A DNA stretch of 59,523 bases, from positions 206,986-266,508 of the forward strand of contig CADEDV010000001.1 of NCBI GenBank assembly GCA_902826165.1. Reading direction: 5' to 3'. Source of the DNA: an uncultured Bacteroidota bacterium. GTDB taxonomy: Bacteria; Bacteroidota; Bacteroidia; Chitinophagales; Chitinophagaceae. This document shows, piece after piece, positions 1 through 8,217 of this stretch (the stretch's first letter is position 1; the number at the start of each line of letters is the position of its first letter). A program made the translations under genes and the position numbers. Below the pieces are notes generated by a model. The model saw only the letters and a list, made by a program, of their open reading frames with translations. It ran no database searches and was not told where the DNA came from.

Positions 1-543
1 TTCAATGATGAAGTGAAAGGTCCAATCTGGACGACCACAGCTCCCTCTCCTGCGGAGAGGGCGGGGGGAGAGGCCCCTACCGATGCCGAACTAAAAGTAT
101 TGCACAAAACCATCAAACAAATTGAAGAAGTAACCGAACGCTTCAGTTTTAATACCGGTGTCAGTGGTTTTATGATCGCCGTGAATGAACTCACCGACCT
201 GAAATGCCATAAGAAAGAAGTGCTGGAGCAATTGCTCATCTTGCTCACGCCGTATGCGCCGCATATTGCAGAAGAACTCTGGTCGCAGCTGGGCAACAGC
301 GGCAGTATCCTGGATGCCAGCTACCCGAAATTTGAAGCAAAGTATGTAACGGAAAGCAGTAAGGAATACCCGGTGTCCATCAATGGCAAGACAAGGACCA
401 CGATGGATATTGCACTGGATGCCACGCAGGAAGAAGTGGAGAAACTGGTACTGGCCAATGAAGTGGTGCAGAAATGGATCGAAGGCAAGCCGGTGAAAAA
501 ATTCATTTTCGTGAAGGGGAAGATGGTGAACGTGGTAATATAA
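1..543 (+). CDS. leuS: Leucine-tRNA ligase, C-terminal part (5' end outside window)
   Basis: This is the C-terminal part of leucyl-tRNA synthetase, which charges tRNA-Leu in the cytoplasm. The frame is open from base 1, so the gene starts upstream. The text covers the end of the anticodon-binding helical domain (KVLHKTIK, FSFNTGVSGFMIAVNEL, LLTPYAPHIAEELW) and the small C-terminal domain (PVSINGKTR, ending KKFIFVKGKMVNVVI), all characteristic of bacterial LeuRS. Between FNDEVKGPIW and APTDAELK there is an extra stretch (TTTAPSPAERAGGE) encoded by a GC-rich perfect hairpin. It keeps the frame and looks like an inserted repeat in a surface loop. The gene ends with TAA at 541-543. Confidence 0.95.
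   Translation, partial: FNDEVKGPIWTTTAPSPAERAGGEAPTDAELKVLHKTIKQIEEVTERFSFNTGVSGFMIAVNELTDLKCHKKEVLEQLLILLTPYAPHIAEELWSQLGNSGSILDASYPKFEAKYVTESSKEYPVSINGKTRTTMDIALDATQEEVEKLVLANEVVQKWIEGKPVKKFIFVKGKMVNVVI
41..73 (+). repeat. GC-rich palindromic repeat inside leuS
   Basis: CCCTCTCC at 43-50 and GGAGAGGG at 54-61 form a perfect 8-bp stem with a TGC loop, followed by a second GGGGAGAGG copy at 65-73. It lies in frame in leuS and encodes roughly APSPAERAGGEA. Its form resembles small dispersed palindromes that I recall between genes in Bacteroidota, but no second copy is visible in this window. Confidence 0.6.
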
Positions 544-585
544 ATCCTGTTTATGAGATCAGTTAACATGTATAAACCTGAACAT

Positions 586-1089
586 ATGAAACCAGTCCTG
601 TCGTTACTAGTAGCAATGTCCGTTCTTTTTTTATCCTGCGAGGTAAAGATCAAAACGGGTGAGACTGAAAAGCAAGCCGGTAAATTCAGGAATGGCATTG
701 CCATCAAGGAAAACGGGCTGAAGGTATCCGAAGCTTATCTGGTGTATGATGAGGACGGGTCACTGGTTTCGAATGAAAATATCACCGATGTGGACAAGAA
801 AGTGCGGCTGAAACTGGAGATCAGCGGCTGGCAGGAAGAAAATGGTAAAGTGCTGCTGGGTGCTTCCGAAAAAGTATCGACAAATGAAGGGGATACTTTT
901 TTAAACAGGGACGATCTTTTTGAATCGTATACGGAGGGGGTTAGTGCGGAAGATGCCAAACAAATATCTTTAACCGTGGTGATCTCCAAAGCCGATAAGA
1001 TCTATGATCATTTCCTGGTGGAGTTCCGGGTTTGGGACAAAAGAACCAATAAGGATGTTACCGGTTCCTATAAACTGCACCTGAAATAA
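586..1089 (+). CDS. Putative lipoprotein of unknown function
   Basis: I do not recognise the family. The frame opens at 553, but the ATG at 586 gives a typical lipoprotein signal: MKPVLSLLVAMSVLFLSC with the lipobox Cys at residue 18. The mature part (about 150 residues) is rich in charged residues and beta-prone, with motifs such as GIAIKENGLKVSEAYLVYDEDGSLV. A membrane-attached, possibly outer-membrane or periplasmic, protein is likely. It starts shortly after leuS, so it may be co-transcribed with it. A clear hairpin terminator follows. Confidence 0.65.
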   Translation: MKPVLSLLVAMSVLFLSCEVKIKTGETEKQAGKFRNGIAIKENGLKVSEAYLVYDEDGSLVSNENITDVDKKVRLKLEISGWQEENGKVLLGASEKVSTNEGDTFLNRDDLFESYTEGVSAEDAKQISLTVVISKADKIYDHFLVEFRVWDKRTNKDVTGSYKLHLK

Positions 1090-1112
1090 AGAGAACGTTC
1101 TACAAGCTATTC

Positions 1113-1140
1113 AAACCTTCCAATCGGAAGGTTTTTCTTT
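1113..1140 (+). terminator. Rho-independent terminator
   Basis: AAACCTTCC (1113-1121) pairs with GGAAGGTTT (1126-1134), loop AATC, followed by TTCTTT. It ends the leuS/lipoprotein unit. Confidence 0.8.
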
Positions 1141-1193
1141 TACCGGGCTAAACAAAATGTTTGCTTCCGTGTTTTTATAAAGTAATTTGAACT

Positions 1194-1709
1194 ATGGCAC
1201 ACCCCTCCATTGAATTGATACAGGCACTCCGTAAAACGGCGGAAAGATTACGCAATGGAGCTCACTATGCCTGGGGGCATCACGGGGCCTGTAACTGCGG
1301 TAATTTATTACAGGTGATCACCCCGCTCACGGAAGGAGAGATCTTACACTATGCGCATTTGGGAAATGGGGAGTGGACCGAACTGGCGGAAGAGTTTTGC
1401 GGGGTGAGTAATGCACCGGTGAGTCTGGTTATGTCTAAACTGGAACAGGCCGGTTTAACACCCACGGATATTCATCATATCGAATACCTCAGTGATAAGC
1501 AAGTGTTGCAATACCTGCCCGGTGGATTTCGCTGGCTGAAACGAAATGTAAGGGAAGATGTGATCCTGTATTTTGAAGCCTTTGGGGATATGCTGGAAGA
1601 AAAATTGTTAAAGACCGTGTCTATTGATATGACAGGAGTGATCTCAACTTCTCTAACCGGGAAAGAGAGAGTGCCGAGTGAAGCTGAAGTGGTGCTGGCA
1701 GAGTGCTAA
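1194..1709 (+). CDS. Conserved-looking protein of unknown function
   Basis: A 171-residue soluble protein with no signal peptide. I cannot assign a family. Notable features are an N-terminal helix (IELIQALRKTAERLRN), then HYAWGHHGACNCGNLLQ, which is rich in His and Cys and could bind a metal, and a C-terminal half rich in acidic helices. The region GEWTELAEEFCGVSNAPVSLVMSKLEQAGLTPTDI looks helical and could be an interaction surface. A GTAATTTG element lies just upstream of the ATG, similar to the one ahead of the tricorn gene. It stands as a single gene between two terminators. Confidence 0.6.
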   Translation: MAHPSIELIQALRKTAERLRNGAHYAWGHHGACNCGNLLQVITPLTEGEILHYAHLGNGEWTELAEEFCGVSNAPVSLVMSKLEQAGLTPTDIHHIEYLSDKQVLQYLPGGFRWLKRNVREDVILYFEAFGDMLEEKLLKTVSIDMTGVISTSLTGKERVPSEAEVVLAEC

Positions 1710-1726
1710 AACTTTCTTTTTCTGAC

Positions 1727-1753
1727 AACCGGTGAAGAACTCACCGGTTTTTT
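1727..1753 (+). terminator. Rho-independent terminator leading into next promoter
   Basis: AACCGGTGA (1727-1735) pairs with TCACCGGTT (1741-1749), loop AGAAC, then a T-tract. The T-tract runs into TATATTG (1753-1759), a plausible -7 element of the next gene. Confidence 0.8.
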
Positions 1754-1768
1754 ATATTGTATTATATT

Positions 1769-3004
1769 ATGCGGTTTGATTTTGGATTTTACTCTTCCCT
1801 GTTGCTGATCTTCTTTGTGCACGGGCTGGTCTATTCGGTTTTATTATACCGGAAAGCCATCCGTAATGAAACCCCTTCGGATAAATGGCTGAGTTTATTC
1901 CTGCTGCTCTGCATTCTATACATTACTCCATGGATGGTGGGCTTCGCCGGCTGGTATGACAACCAGCCTTACCGGGATATTTTATTCTATGTTCCTTTTC
2001 AGCAATTGTTCTTTATCGGCCCGGTCATGTTCTTTTATATTCAAAGTTTACTGAACCCATCTTTTCGCTTCGGTAAAAAGGAAGGATTGCATTTATTACC
2101 CGGCTTTTTGTATTTATTGTACAGTATAGCAGCAGTTGTAATTGATAAACTGGTCCTGAACGAATATTATTTTTTAGCCAGTGGTGCCGATCCTGATTTT
2201 GATACCTGGTACCAGGTTGCCGGGCATCTATCCATGCTGTTTTATTTATTGCTCTCCCTGCGGTATTATAATCTCTATAAAAAACTCATGGTGCAGGTGG
2301 TCAGCTATGCCGACCTCATTCTGTTCAAATGGATCAGGAGTTTTCTATATGCTTTTCTCATTATGCTGATCATCCGGGTGGCATTTTATATCGCCCCGCT
2401 GATCCCCGGTTACCTGGAAATGCGGTACATGGGTCCCTGGTGGGGTTATTTTTCTTTTGCCATTGTATTTTATTATATCGCTATCACCGGTTATGCCAAT
2501 TCTATTGAAACAAAAGTCCCGTTCCGGCTAAACCTGTTAACCTATAAGCCTGCTTTATTGCTGCAATATAAAGAGAGTGATACGGCCGGGGCTGACCCGG
2601 TGGAAGAAGCAGAGATCATCGAGATCAGCGATCCGCCAACTGAAAAAAAGGAAGAGGATTTTTTATTGGCAGCATGGAAACCAAAGATCATTGCCCTGCT
2701 GGAGCAGGAAAAAGCCTGGCAGGACCCTGAATTATCGCTGACGCAGGTGGCCCGGCAACTCCATACCAACCCTTCTTTATTGTCAAAGATCATCAACCAG
2801 GGATTCGGGCTCAACTTCAATGATTTTATTAATAACTACCGGATCGAAGCGGTGAAAGAAATGCTGGGGAAAGGGGAGCATAAGCAGCAGACATTGCTGG
2901 GTATTGCTTTTGAATGTGGTTTCAATTCCAAAGCCACATTTAACAGGGCCTTTAAAAAAGTAACCGGTTTTAACCCGAAAGAATATATTGCTTCTTTAAA
3001 ATAG
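1769..3004 (+). CDS. Membrane-anchored AraC-family transcriptional regulator (7TM-HTH)
   Basis: A 411-residue hybrid regulator. The first 240 residues hold about seven hydrophobic segments (for example FYSSLLLIFFVHGLVYS, LFLLLCILYITPWMV, YFSFAIVFYYIAITGYA). Next come an acidic linker (VEEAEIIEISDPPTEKKEED) and a C-terminal AraC DNA-binding domain with two HTH units (LSLTQVARQLHTNPSLLSKIIN, then LLGIAFECGFNSKATFNRAFKKVTGFNPKEY). This layout is common in Bacteroidota and is taken to sense an extracellular or membrane signal directly. I chose the ATG at 1769 rather than the in-frame TTG at 1757. The DoxX fusion gene downstream is a possible target, since a strong dyad lies before its start, but this is inference. 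Confidence 0.85.
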   Translation: MRFDFGFYSSLLLIFFVHGLVYSVLLYRKAIRNETPSDKWLSLFLLLCILYITPWMVGFAGWYDNQPYRDILFYVPFQQLFFIGPVMFFYIQSLLNPSFRFGKKEGLHLLPGFLYLLYSIAAVVIDKLVLNEYYFLASGADPDFDTWYQVAGHLSMLFYLLLSLRYYNLYKKLMVQVVSYADLILFKWIRSFLYAFLIMLIIRVAFYIAPLIPGYLEMRYMGPWWGYFSFAIVFYYIAITGYANSIETKVPFRLNLLTYKPALLLQYKESDTAGADPVEEAEIIEISDPPTEKKEEDFLLAAWKPKIIALLEQEKAWQDPELSLTQVARQLHTNPSLLSKIINQGFGLNFNDFINNYRIEAVKEMLGKGEHKQQTLLGIAFECGFNSKATFNRAFKKVTGFNPKEYIASLK

Positions 3005-3109
3005 ATCAGCTCCAGCTGTTTAGAGAATTTGAACTGGGCAGCTATGATATGAGGCCTTATTCTTTGGTCTCAAAATATGATTTGCAGCGACCAGCCTTCC
3101 ATTGACCCG

Positions 3110-3143
3110 CATTTTTGAGTCATTATTCAATCACTCAAAAATG
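3110..3143. promoter_or_regulatory. Perfect 11-bp inverted repeat before the DoxX fusion gene
   Basis: CATTTTTGAGT (3110-3120) is the exact reverse complement of ACTCAAAAATG (3133-3143). The 12-nt spacer adds three more pairs (ATT with AAT) after one mismatch. It ends 5 nt before the start codon. CATTTTTG inside the left arm resembles a -7 element, so the dyad could be an operator over the promoter or a hairpin in the leader. Confidence 0.55.
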
Positions 3144-3148
3144 TTTTT

Positions 3149-4108
3149 ATGAAAGCACAACTTCGCCAGTTCTTTTTTGGCAGCAACCTCGGGGACAATA
3201 CTATTCTGAATACCGGTTGGCTGCTATTCCGTTTGCACATGGGTTTAAGTATCGCTGTCCATGCCGGATGGCCTAAAATGAATGCTATCGCAGCACCGGG
3301 TTGGTTTACCGAACAGGTAGCCGGTCTTGGATTTACGTTTCCGTCCCCGGGTTTTTGGGCAGCTATGGCATCCTGGGGTGAGTTTGCCGGTGGTATTTGC
3401 ATTGCACTTGGATTGCTGACCCGGTTTGCTTCGCTGCAACTGGCTTTCCAGTTTTTTGTGATCTCTTTTTTGTGGTATGATAAACCGGAACCTCTAAGCG
3501 GTATGTATTTTCAGCAAACCCTTTTTTGGGGATATGTGCTGCTGGCAGTTGGGGGCAGTGGCCGGTTTGCCATGGATAGAGTGATACTCAGCAGGAGAAA
3601 ACTGGCTATTTCATTGCCTGCAAAAGCAGTAGCTGCTTCATTATTGCTGCTGGCAGGAACAGGACTGCATGCGCAAACAGTCACCAAGAAAGATTTTACC
3701 GTCCTGGAAGGGCAATGGAAAGGAACACTTACCTACCTGGATTATACCAGCAATAAGGAAGAAACCATAAAAGCCAAAGCTATTGTTGAAGTAAAAAAAG
3801 GCAATGCTTTTACACTGGGCTTCTATTATACAAATGAGCCAAAGAAAAACGGAAGAGATCGTTACAGGATCAATACAGATGGTACCATGATCAACGACAT
3901 GAAAGTAATAGAACGAACGCCACAGCCAGATGGCGGGTTAAAAATTGTATTGGAAAGCAGGGGTAAGGACGGTAATGATTTTAAACCGGCCACTTTTCAT
4001 CATGTGTTACTGATCGGTCCCGGCAAATTCTCCATGACCAAACTGGTGCGGTTTGACGGGGAGGCCAATTTCTTCCGGCGCAATGAATACCTGTTTACCC
4101 GGAACTGA
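3149..4108 (+). CDS. DoxX-family membrane protein fused to a secreted-type domain
   Basis: Residues 1-150 are DoxX-like: four hydrophobic segments (about 22-40, 70-90, 96-110, 122-138), with GWPKMN and the GEFAGGICIALGLLTR signature of the DoxX/DoxD family of small quinol-related membrane proteins. Residues 151-176 (KLAISLPAKAVAASLLLLAG to LHAQ) look like a complete Bacteroidota signal peptide or a fifth membrane segment. Residues 177-319 form a beta-rich domain (LEGQWKGTLTYLDY, IEVKKGN-type strands, FHHVLLIGPGKFSMTKLVRFDGEANFFRRNEY) reminiscent of secreted calycin-like domains. The frame is continuous, so this is a real fusion unless a frameshift has been removed. The function of the pair is unknown. 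Confidence 0.75.
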   Translation: MKAQLRQFFFGSNLGDNTILNTGWLLFRLHMGLSIAVHAGWPKMNAIAAPGWFTEQVAGLGFTFPSPGFWAAMASWGEFAGGICIALGLLTRFASLQLAFQFFVISFLWYDKPEPLSGMYFQQTLFWGYVLLAVGGSGRFAMDRVILSRRKLAISLPAKAVAASLLLLAGTGLHAQTVTKKDFTVLEGQWKGTLTYLDYTSNKEETIKAKAIVEVKKGNAFTLGFYYTNEPKKNGRDRYRINTDGTMINDMKVIERTPQPDGGLKIVLESRGKDGNDFKPATFHHVLLIGPGKFSMTKLVRFDGEANFFRRNEYLFTRN

Positions 4109-4173
4109 TTTTTTACCAGCGGTGATGCTGGCAATGGTTTAGGGTGTAATTTGAAAGCCCAAAACCATCTTTC

Positions 4174-7100
4174 ATGAAGTATATAATTTCTCTTTTTGCT
4201 CTAGCAGCTTCCTTGCAGCTATCGGCACAGCAACAAGCAGCTTATTTCTTATCCACTCCCTGTCTTACACCGGATGGGCAAATGGTGATCTTCAGTTTTG
4301 AAGGTGACCTGTGGACGGCATCCGTAAAAGATAAGCAGGCAACAAGGTTAACTGCTATGCAGGGTTATGAAACAAATCCCAGGGTTTCGCCTGACGGGAA
4401 ATGGATCGCTTTTACAGGCAGGCAATACGGGAATGCAGATGTATTTGTAGTGCCGGTCAATGGCGGGGAAGTAAAACAAATAACCTGGCATAGTGGTAAT
4501 GATGAAGTAACCAGCTGGAGCTGGGATTCAAAATTTCTTTACTTCAACAGCGGACGTATGGGACAGGTGGCCGGTTTTAAAGTGAGTGCAGAAGGTGGCA
4601 CACCGGTTCGGGTATTCGGAAATTATTTTTTCCAGTATGATCATAACCTGGTGGAGCATCCAACTACCGGCGAACTATTTTTTAACGACACTTGGGAAAG
4701 TATCAGCCAGGCACAACGGAAACGTTACAAAGGGCCTTTCAACCCGGATATACAATCGTATAACCTGAAAACAAAACAGTATAAAAAATATACCGACTGG
4801 GAAGGAAAAGACTTTGCTGCTACGATTGATAAGAACGGGAATATCTATTTTATTTCTGATGAAGCCAACGGGGAGTATAATATTTATACGATTGATAACG
4901 GGAAGAAAAAAGCATTGACCCGTTTTTCATCTTCGGTCAAAACACCGATGGTGAATGCCAATGGCGGCAAGATCGTATTTGAAAAAGATTACCAGCTCTG
5001 GTTGTATGATGTGAAATCGGATAAAGAAAACAAACTGGATATTGCGATCATCCGCAATAATATCCTGCCCCAGGAGAAAGATTTTGATGTTAAAAGCAAT
5101 ATCAGCGCTTTTGATGTATCACCTGATGGGAAAAAACTGGCATTCATTTCCCGTGGTGAAGTATTTGTCAGTGATATTGAAGGGAAATTCATTAAAATGA
5201 TCAACCGGGGCTCTGCAGAAAGGGCAAGGGAGATCAAATGGATGAGTGATAATAAAACCTTACTCTTTAACCAGACACTCGAAGGATATACTAACTGGTA
5301 CACCATCGCTGCCGATGGAACCGGCACTCTGAAGCAACTGACCAGTGATAAAATGAATAACAGGGCCATAAGCTTCAATAAAAAAAGAGATAAGGCTGTT
5401 TACTTAAGTGGCCGTGGCGAAGTAAGGATTATGGACCTGAAGACACTACAGAGTAAAACAGTGGTAAAGGAAGAGATCTGGGGTTTTCAATACAGCGATC
5501 CGGGTTTTTCACCTAACGATGAGTATGTACTCTTTACCGCCATGCGGAATTTTGAACAGGATATTTTTATTCACAACCTGAAGGAGAATAAAACGATCAA
5601 TATCACCAATACAGGTGTTACCGAGTCTGACCCGTTCTGGTCGGGCGATGGGAAATTTATTTTCTTCACTTCGCAGCGATTAAAGCCATCGTATCCATTC
5701 GGTATGGCCAATGCGAAAGTTTACCGGATGCCTTTGGATAAATTGGATGCTCCTTTCCGGTTAGATAAATTCAACGAGCTGTTTAAAGAAGAGAAAAAAG
5801 ATACTTCCAAAAAAGTAACACCTGCTGCCACCGCAGATACAAAACCAATTACGATCGACCTGGACAGGATCATGGAAAGATTGGAACAGGTGGGACCATC
5901 CTTCGGTGCCCAGTTCATCCAGTATGTGTACCAGAAAGGAGAGAAGATCAGTGTGCTATATACCAGTAACCACGGGGAAGGAAGAAATGCACTTTGGAAA
6001 ACGGTGATCGAACCTTTTGAACAAAACAAAACAGAGAAGATCGCAGGCACTGACCTGAGTTTTAATTTTGGCATCGTAGAGGTAAGTGATAAACTATATA
6101 CACTGCTGAATGGAAATATTAATAAGCTGAGCCTGGATGCTAACAAGGTTGATCTTATCAATATCGGGTATACATTCCGCCGTAATCTATCGGAGGAGTT
6201 CAGCCAGATGTTTGAAGAGACCTGGGCACAGATGGAGGAGAACTATTATGATGAGAACTTTCATGGTTTGAACTGGAAGAAAACCAAAGAGTATTACCAG
6301 CGGTTTATTCCTTACCTGAATACAAGAGCCGACCTGAGGGTTTTATTAAATGATATGCTCGGCGAATTGAATTCTTCTCACCAGGGTTTCAATTCTTTTG
6401 GTACGGATGAAACGATTGCATTGAGTAACCGCACCATGGAGACAGGTATCATCTTCGAAGAGGGAGATCCCTATAAAGTAAAGTATGTGGTTAAAAGATC
6501 AGCAGCTGAAAAAAAATCCATTGAGATCAGGCCGGGAGATATGCTGGTAAAAGTGAATGATGAAACAATAGACAAGAACAAGGACCGCAATTACTATTTC
6601 ACCAAACCATCATTGGATAATGAACTGGAACTGACTTTTGACCGGGCCGGCCAAATGATCACGGTAAAGATCCATCCGCAAGCTACCTTGTTTACGAACC
6701 TGTACGATGAATGGATAGACAATAACCAGAAAAGGGTGGATGAAAAAGGTAAAGGCAGGATCGCTTATGGTTATATGAAGAATATGGGACAGTTTGAACT
6801 TGACCAGTTCATCATTGATATGACACAGGAACTGAATAATAAAGATGCACTGATCTTTGACCTGCGTTATAATACCGGTGGCAATGTGCATGATGAAGTA
6901 TTAAAATTCCTGTCGCAGAAGGCCTACCTGCAATGGAAATACCGGGAAGGAAAACTGACCCCGCAATCCAATTTTGCACCGGCGGATAAGCCTATCATTT
7001 TATTAATCAATGAACAATCGCTGAGTGATGCAGAAATGACATCCCAGGGATTTAAGGCATTAAAGCTGGGAACTATCATTGGCAATGGCACTTACCGCTG

Positions 7101-7308
7101 GATCATTTTCACCAGTGGCGTTGGTTTGGTGGATGGTTCTTCGGTTCGGATGCCGGGCTGGGGTTGTTATAGCCTGGATGGGAAAGACCTAGAGATGAAT
7201 GGTGTGCAGCCGGATATCCAGGTGATCAATAGTTTTGATGATAAACTGAATGGCCGTGACCCGCAATTGGACAGGGCTATTGAGGAGCTACTTAAAAAAC
7301 TGAAATAA
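4174..7308 (+). CDS. Tricorn-type S41 peptidase, secreted
   Basis: A 1044-residue homologue of tricorn protease with a signal peptide (ending LQLSAQ). Residues 25-560 contain WD/PD40-like propeller repeats (LTPDGQMVIFSFEGDLW, VSPDGKWIAF, VSPDGKKLAFISRGEV). The C1 helical region includes SSH at 734-736, matching the Ser-His pair of tricorn. A PDZ domain covers about 785-840 (RPGDMLVKVNDETID). The S41 core includes FDLRYNTGGNVHDE and SLSDAE at 949-954, which holds the nucleophilic serine, and the tail has the conserved EMNGVQPDI. The family degrades peptides; here it is exported, probably to the periplasm. It is transcribed alone, with a terminator following. Confidence 0.93.
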   Translation: MKYIISLFALAASLQLSAQQQAAYFLSTPCLTPDGQMVIFSFEGDLWTASVKDKQATRLTAMQGYETNPRVSPDGKWIAFTGRQYGNADVFVVPVNGGEVKQITWHSGNDEVTSWSWDSKFLYFNSGRMGQVAGFKVSAEGGTPVRVFGNYFFQYDHNLVEHPTTGELFFNDTWESISQAQRKRYKGPFNPDIQSYNLKTKQYKKYTDWEGKDFAATIDKNGNIYFISDEANGEYNIYTIDNGKKKALTRFSSSVKTPMVNANGGKIVFEKDYQLWLYDVKSDKENKLDIAIIRNNILPQEKDFDVKSNISAFDVSPDGKKLAFISRGEVFVSDIEGKFIKMINRGSAERAREIKWMSDNKTLLFNQTLEGYTNWYTIAADGTGTLKQLTSDKMNNRAISFNKKRDKAVYLSGRGEVRIMDLKTLQSKTVVKEEIWGFQYSDPGFSPNDEYVLFTAMRNFEQDIFIHNLKENKTINITNTGVTESDPFWSGDGKFIFFTSQRLKPSYPFGMANAKVYRMPLDKLDAPFRLDKFNELFKEEKKDTSKKVTPAATADTKPITIDLDRIMERLEQVGPSFGAQFIQYVYQKGEKISVLYTSNHGEGRNALWKTVIEPFEQNKTEKIAGTDLSFNFGIVEVSDKLYTLLNGNINKLSLDANKVDLINIGYTFRRNLSEEFSQMFEETWAQMEENYYDENFHGLNWKKTKEYYQRFIPYLNTRADLRVLLNDMLGELNSSHQGFNSFGTDETIALSNRTMETGIIFEEGDPYKVKYVVKRSAAEKKSIEIRPGDMLVKVNDETIDKNKDRNYYFTKPSLDNELELTFDRAGQMITVKIHPQATLFTNLYDEWIDNNQKRVDEKGKGRIAYGYMKNMGQFELDQFIIDMTQELNNKDALIFDLRYNTGGNVHDEVLKFLSQKAYLQWKYREGKLTPQSNFAPADKPIILLINEQSLSDAEMTSQGFKALKLGTIIGNGTYRWIIFTSGVGLVDGSSVRMPGWGCYSLDGKDLEMNGVQPDIQVINSFDDKLNGRDPQLDRAIEELLKKLK

Positions 7309-7328
7309 AGGATAACAATAATGTTATC

Positions 7329-7366
7329 AAACAGGTGTGGCATTATACCACACCTGTTTTACTTTT
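7329..7366 (+). terminator. Rho-independent terminator overlapping next -7 element
   Basis: AAACAGGTGTGG (7329-7340) pairs perfectly with CCACACCTGTTT (7348-7359). The T-rich tail TTTTACTTTTA contains TACTTTTA (7361-7368), a near match to TAnnTTTG, only 3 nt from the next ATG. Confidence 0.85.
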
Positions 7367-7371
7367 AGGTC

Positions 7372-8217
7372 ATGAGAAAGATAATAGTATTACTGCTGGT
7401 CATTGCAGTTTCAGAAGTTTCTGCCCAGGCACAACTGAATGTCATGACGTTTAATATAAGGTTGAATGTGGCTTCTGACAGTCTTAACGCCTGGCCTTAC
7501 CGGAAAGACAAACTGGCTTCGCAGGTACTATTTCATAAAGCAGAATTGCTGGGAGTGCAGGAAGCCCTGCATGGCCAGATGATGGACCTGGAGGAAAGGT
7601 TACCTCAATTTAATTTTGTGGGTGAAGGAAGAGATGATGGGAAAACAAAAGGCGAGTATTCAGCTATTTTTTATGACACTACAAGATTACAGGTCTTGCA
7701 GTCAAATACATTCTGGTTATCATTAACACCTGAAGTGCCCGGCAGTAAAAGCTGGGATGCGGCCATTACAAGAATAGTGACCTGGGCAAAATTCAAAGAC
7801 AGGAAAACAAAAAAAATATTCTATGCCTTCAACACCCATTTTGATCATATGGGTAAAGTGGCAAGAAAAGAAAGTGCTTTATTATTATTGCAAAAAGTAA
7901 AAGAAATAGCGGGGAATACGCCGGCTGTTATCACCGGTGATTTTAATGCCAAGCCAACCGACGAGCCGATCCAGGTGGTAATGGATAAAAATAGCCCCCT
8001 TCATTTGCTTGATTCAAAAGAATTGTCTGCCAGCCCGCATTATGGTCCCACCGGCACCTTCAATGGGTTTCGTTCCAAAGAAACGGATGACCAGCCCATA
8101 GATTATATTTTCCTGAAGGGGAAATGGAAAGTATTAAGTCATGCCACGATCTCCCAAACCTGGGAAGGCCGTTTTGCCTCCGATCATTTTTCTGTATTGG
8201 CGGTACTTGTACTTTAA
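7372..8217 (+). CDS. Secreted endonuclease/exonuclease/phosphatase (EEP) family protein
   Basis: A 281-residue protein with a signal peptide (MRKIIVLLLVIAVSEVSAQA). The EEP catalytic motifs are all present in order: NVMTFNIRLN, GVQEAL, FNTHFDHMG, ITGDFNAKP, PIDYIFLKG and SDHFSVLAVL. These supply the metal-binding Asn, Glu, Asp and His residues of the DNase I/sphingomyelinase-like fold. The substrate cannot be named; family members hydrolyse phosphodiester or phosphomonoester bonds in nucleic acids, phospholipids or inositol phosphates. Its stop codon overlaps the stop of the convergent gene by 4 bases. Confidence 0.9.
   Translation: MRKIIVLLLVIAVSEVSAQAQLNVMTFNIRLNVASDSLNAWPYRKDKLASQVLFHKAELLGVQEALHGQMMDLEERLPQFNFVGEGRDDGKTKGEYSAIFYDTTRLQVLQSNTFWLSLTPEVPGSKSWDAAITRIVTWAKFKDRKTKKIFYAFNTHFDHMGKVARKESALLLLQKVKEIAGNTPAVITGDFNAKPTDEPIQVVMDKNSPLHLLDSKELSASPHYGPTGTFNGFRSKETDDQPIDYIFLKGKWKVLSHATISQTWEGRFASDHFSVLAVLVL

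Noticed and set aside
3590-3680. Frameshift or gene junction artefact in the DoxX fusion
   Set aside because: The frame runs without stops from DoxX through the signal-like segment into the second domain, so it is treated as a true fusion.
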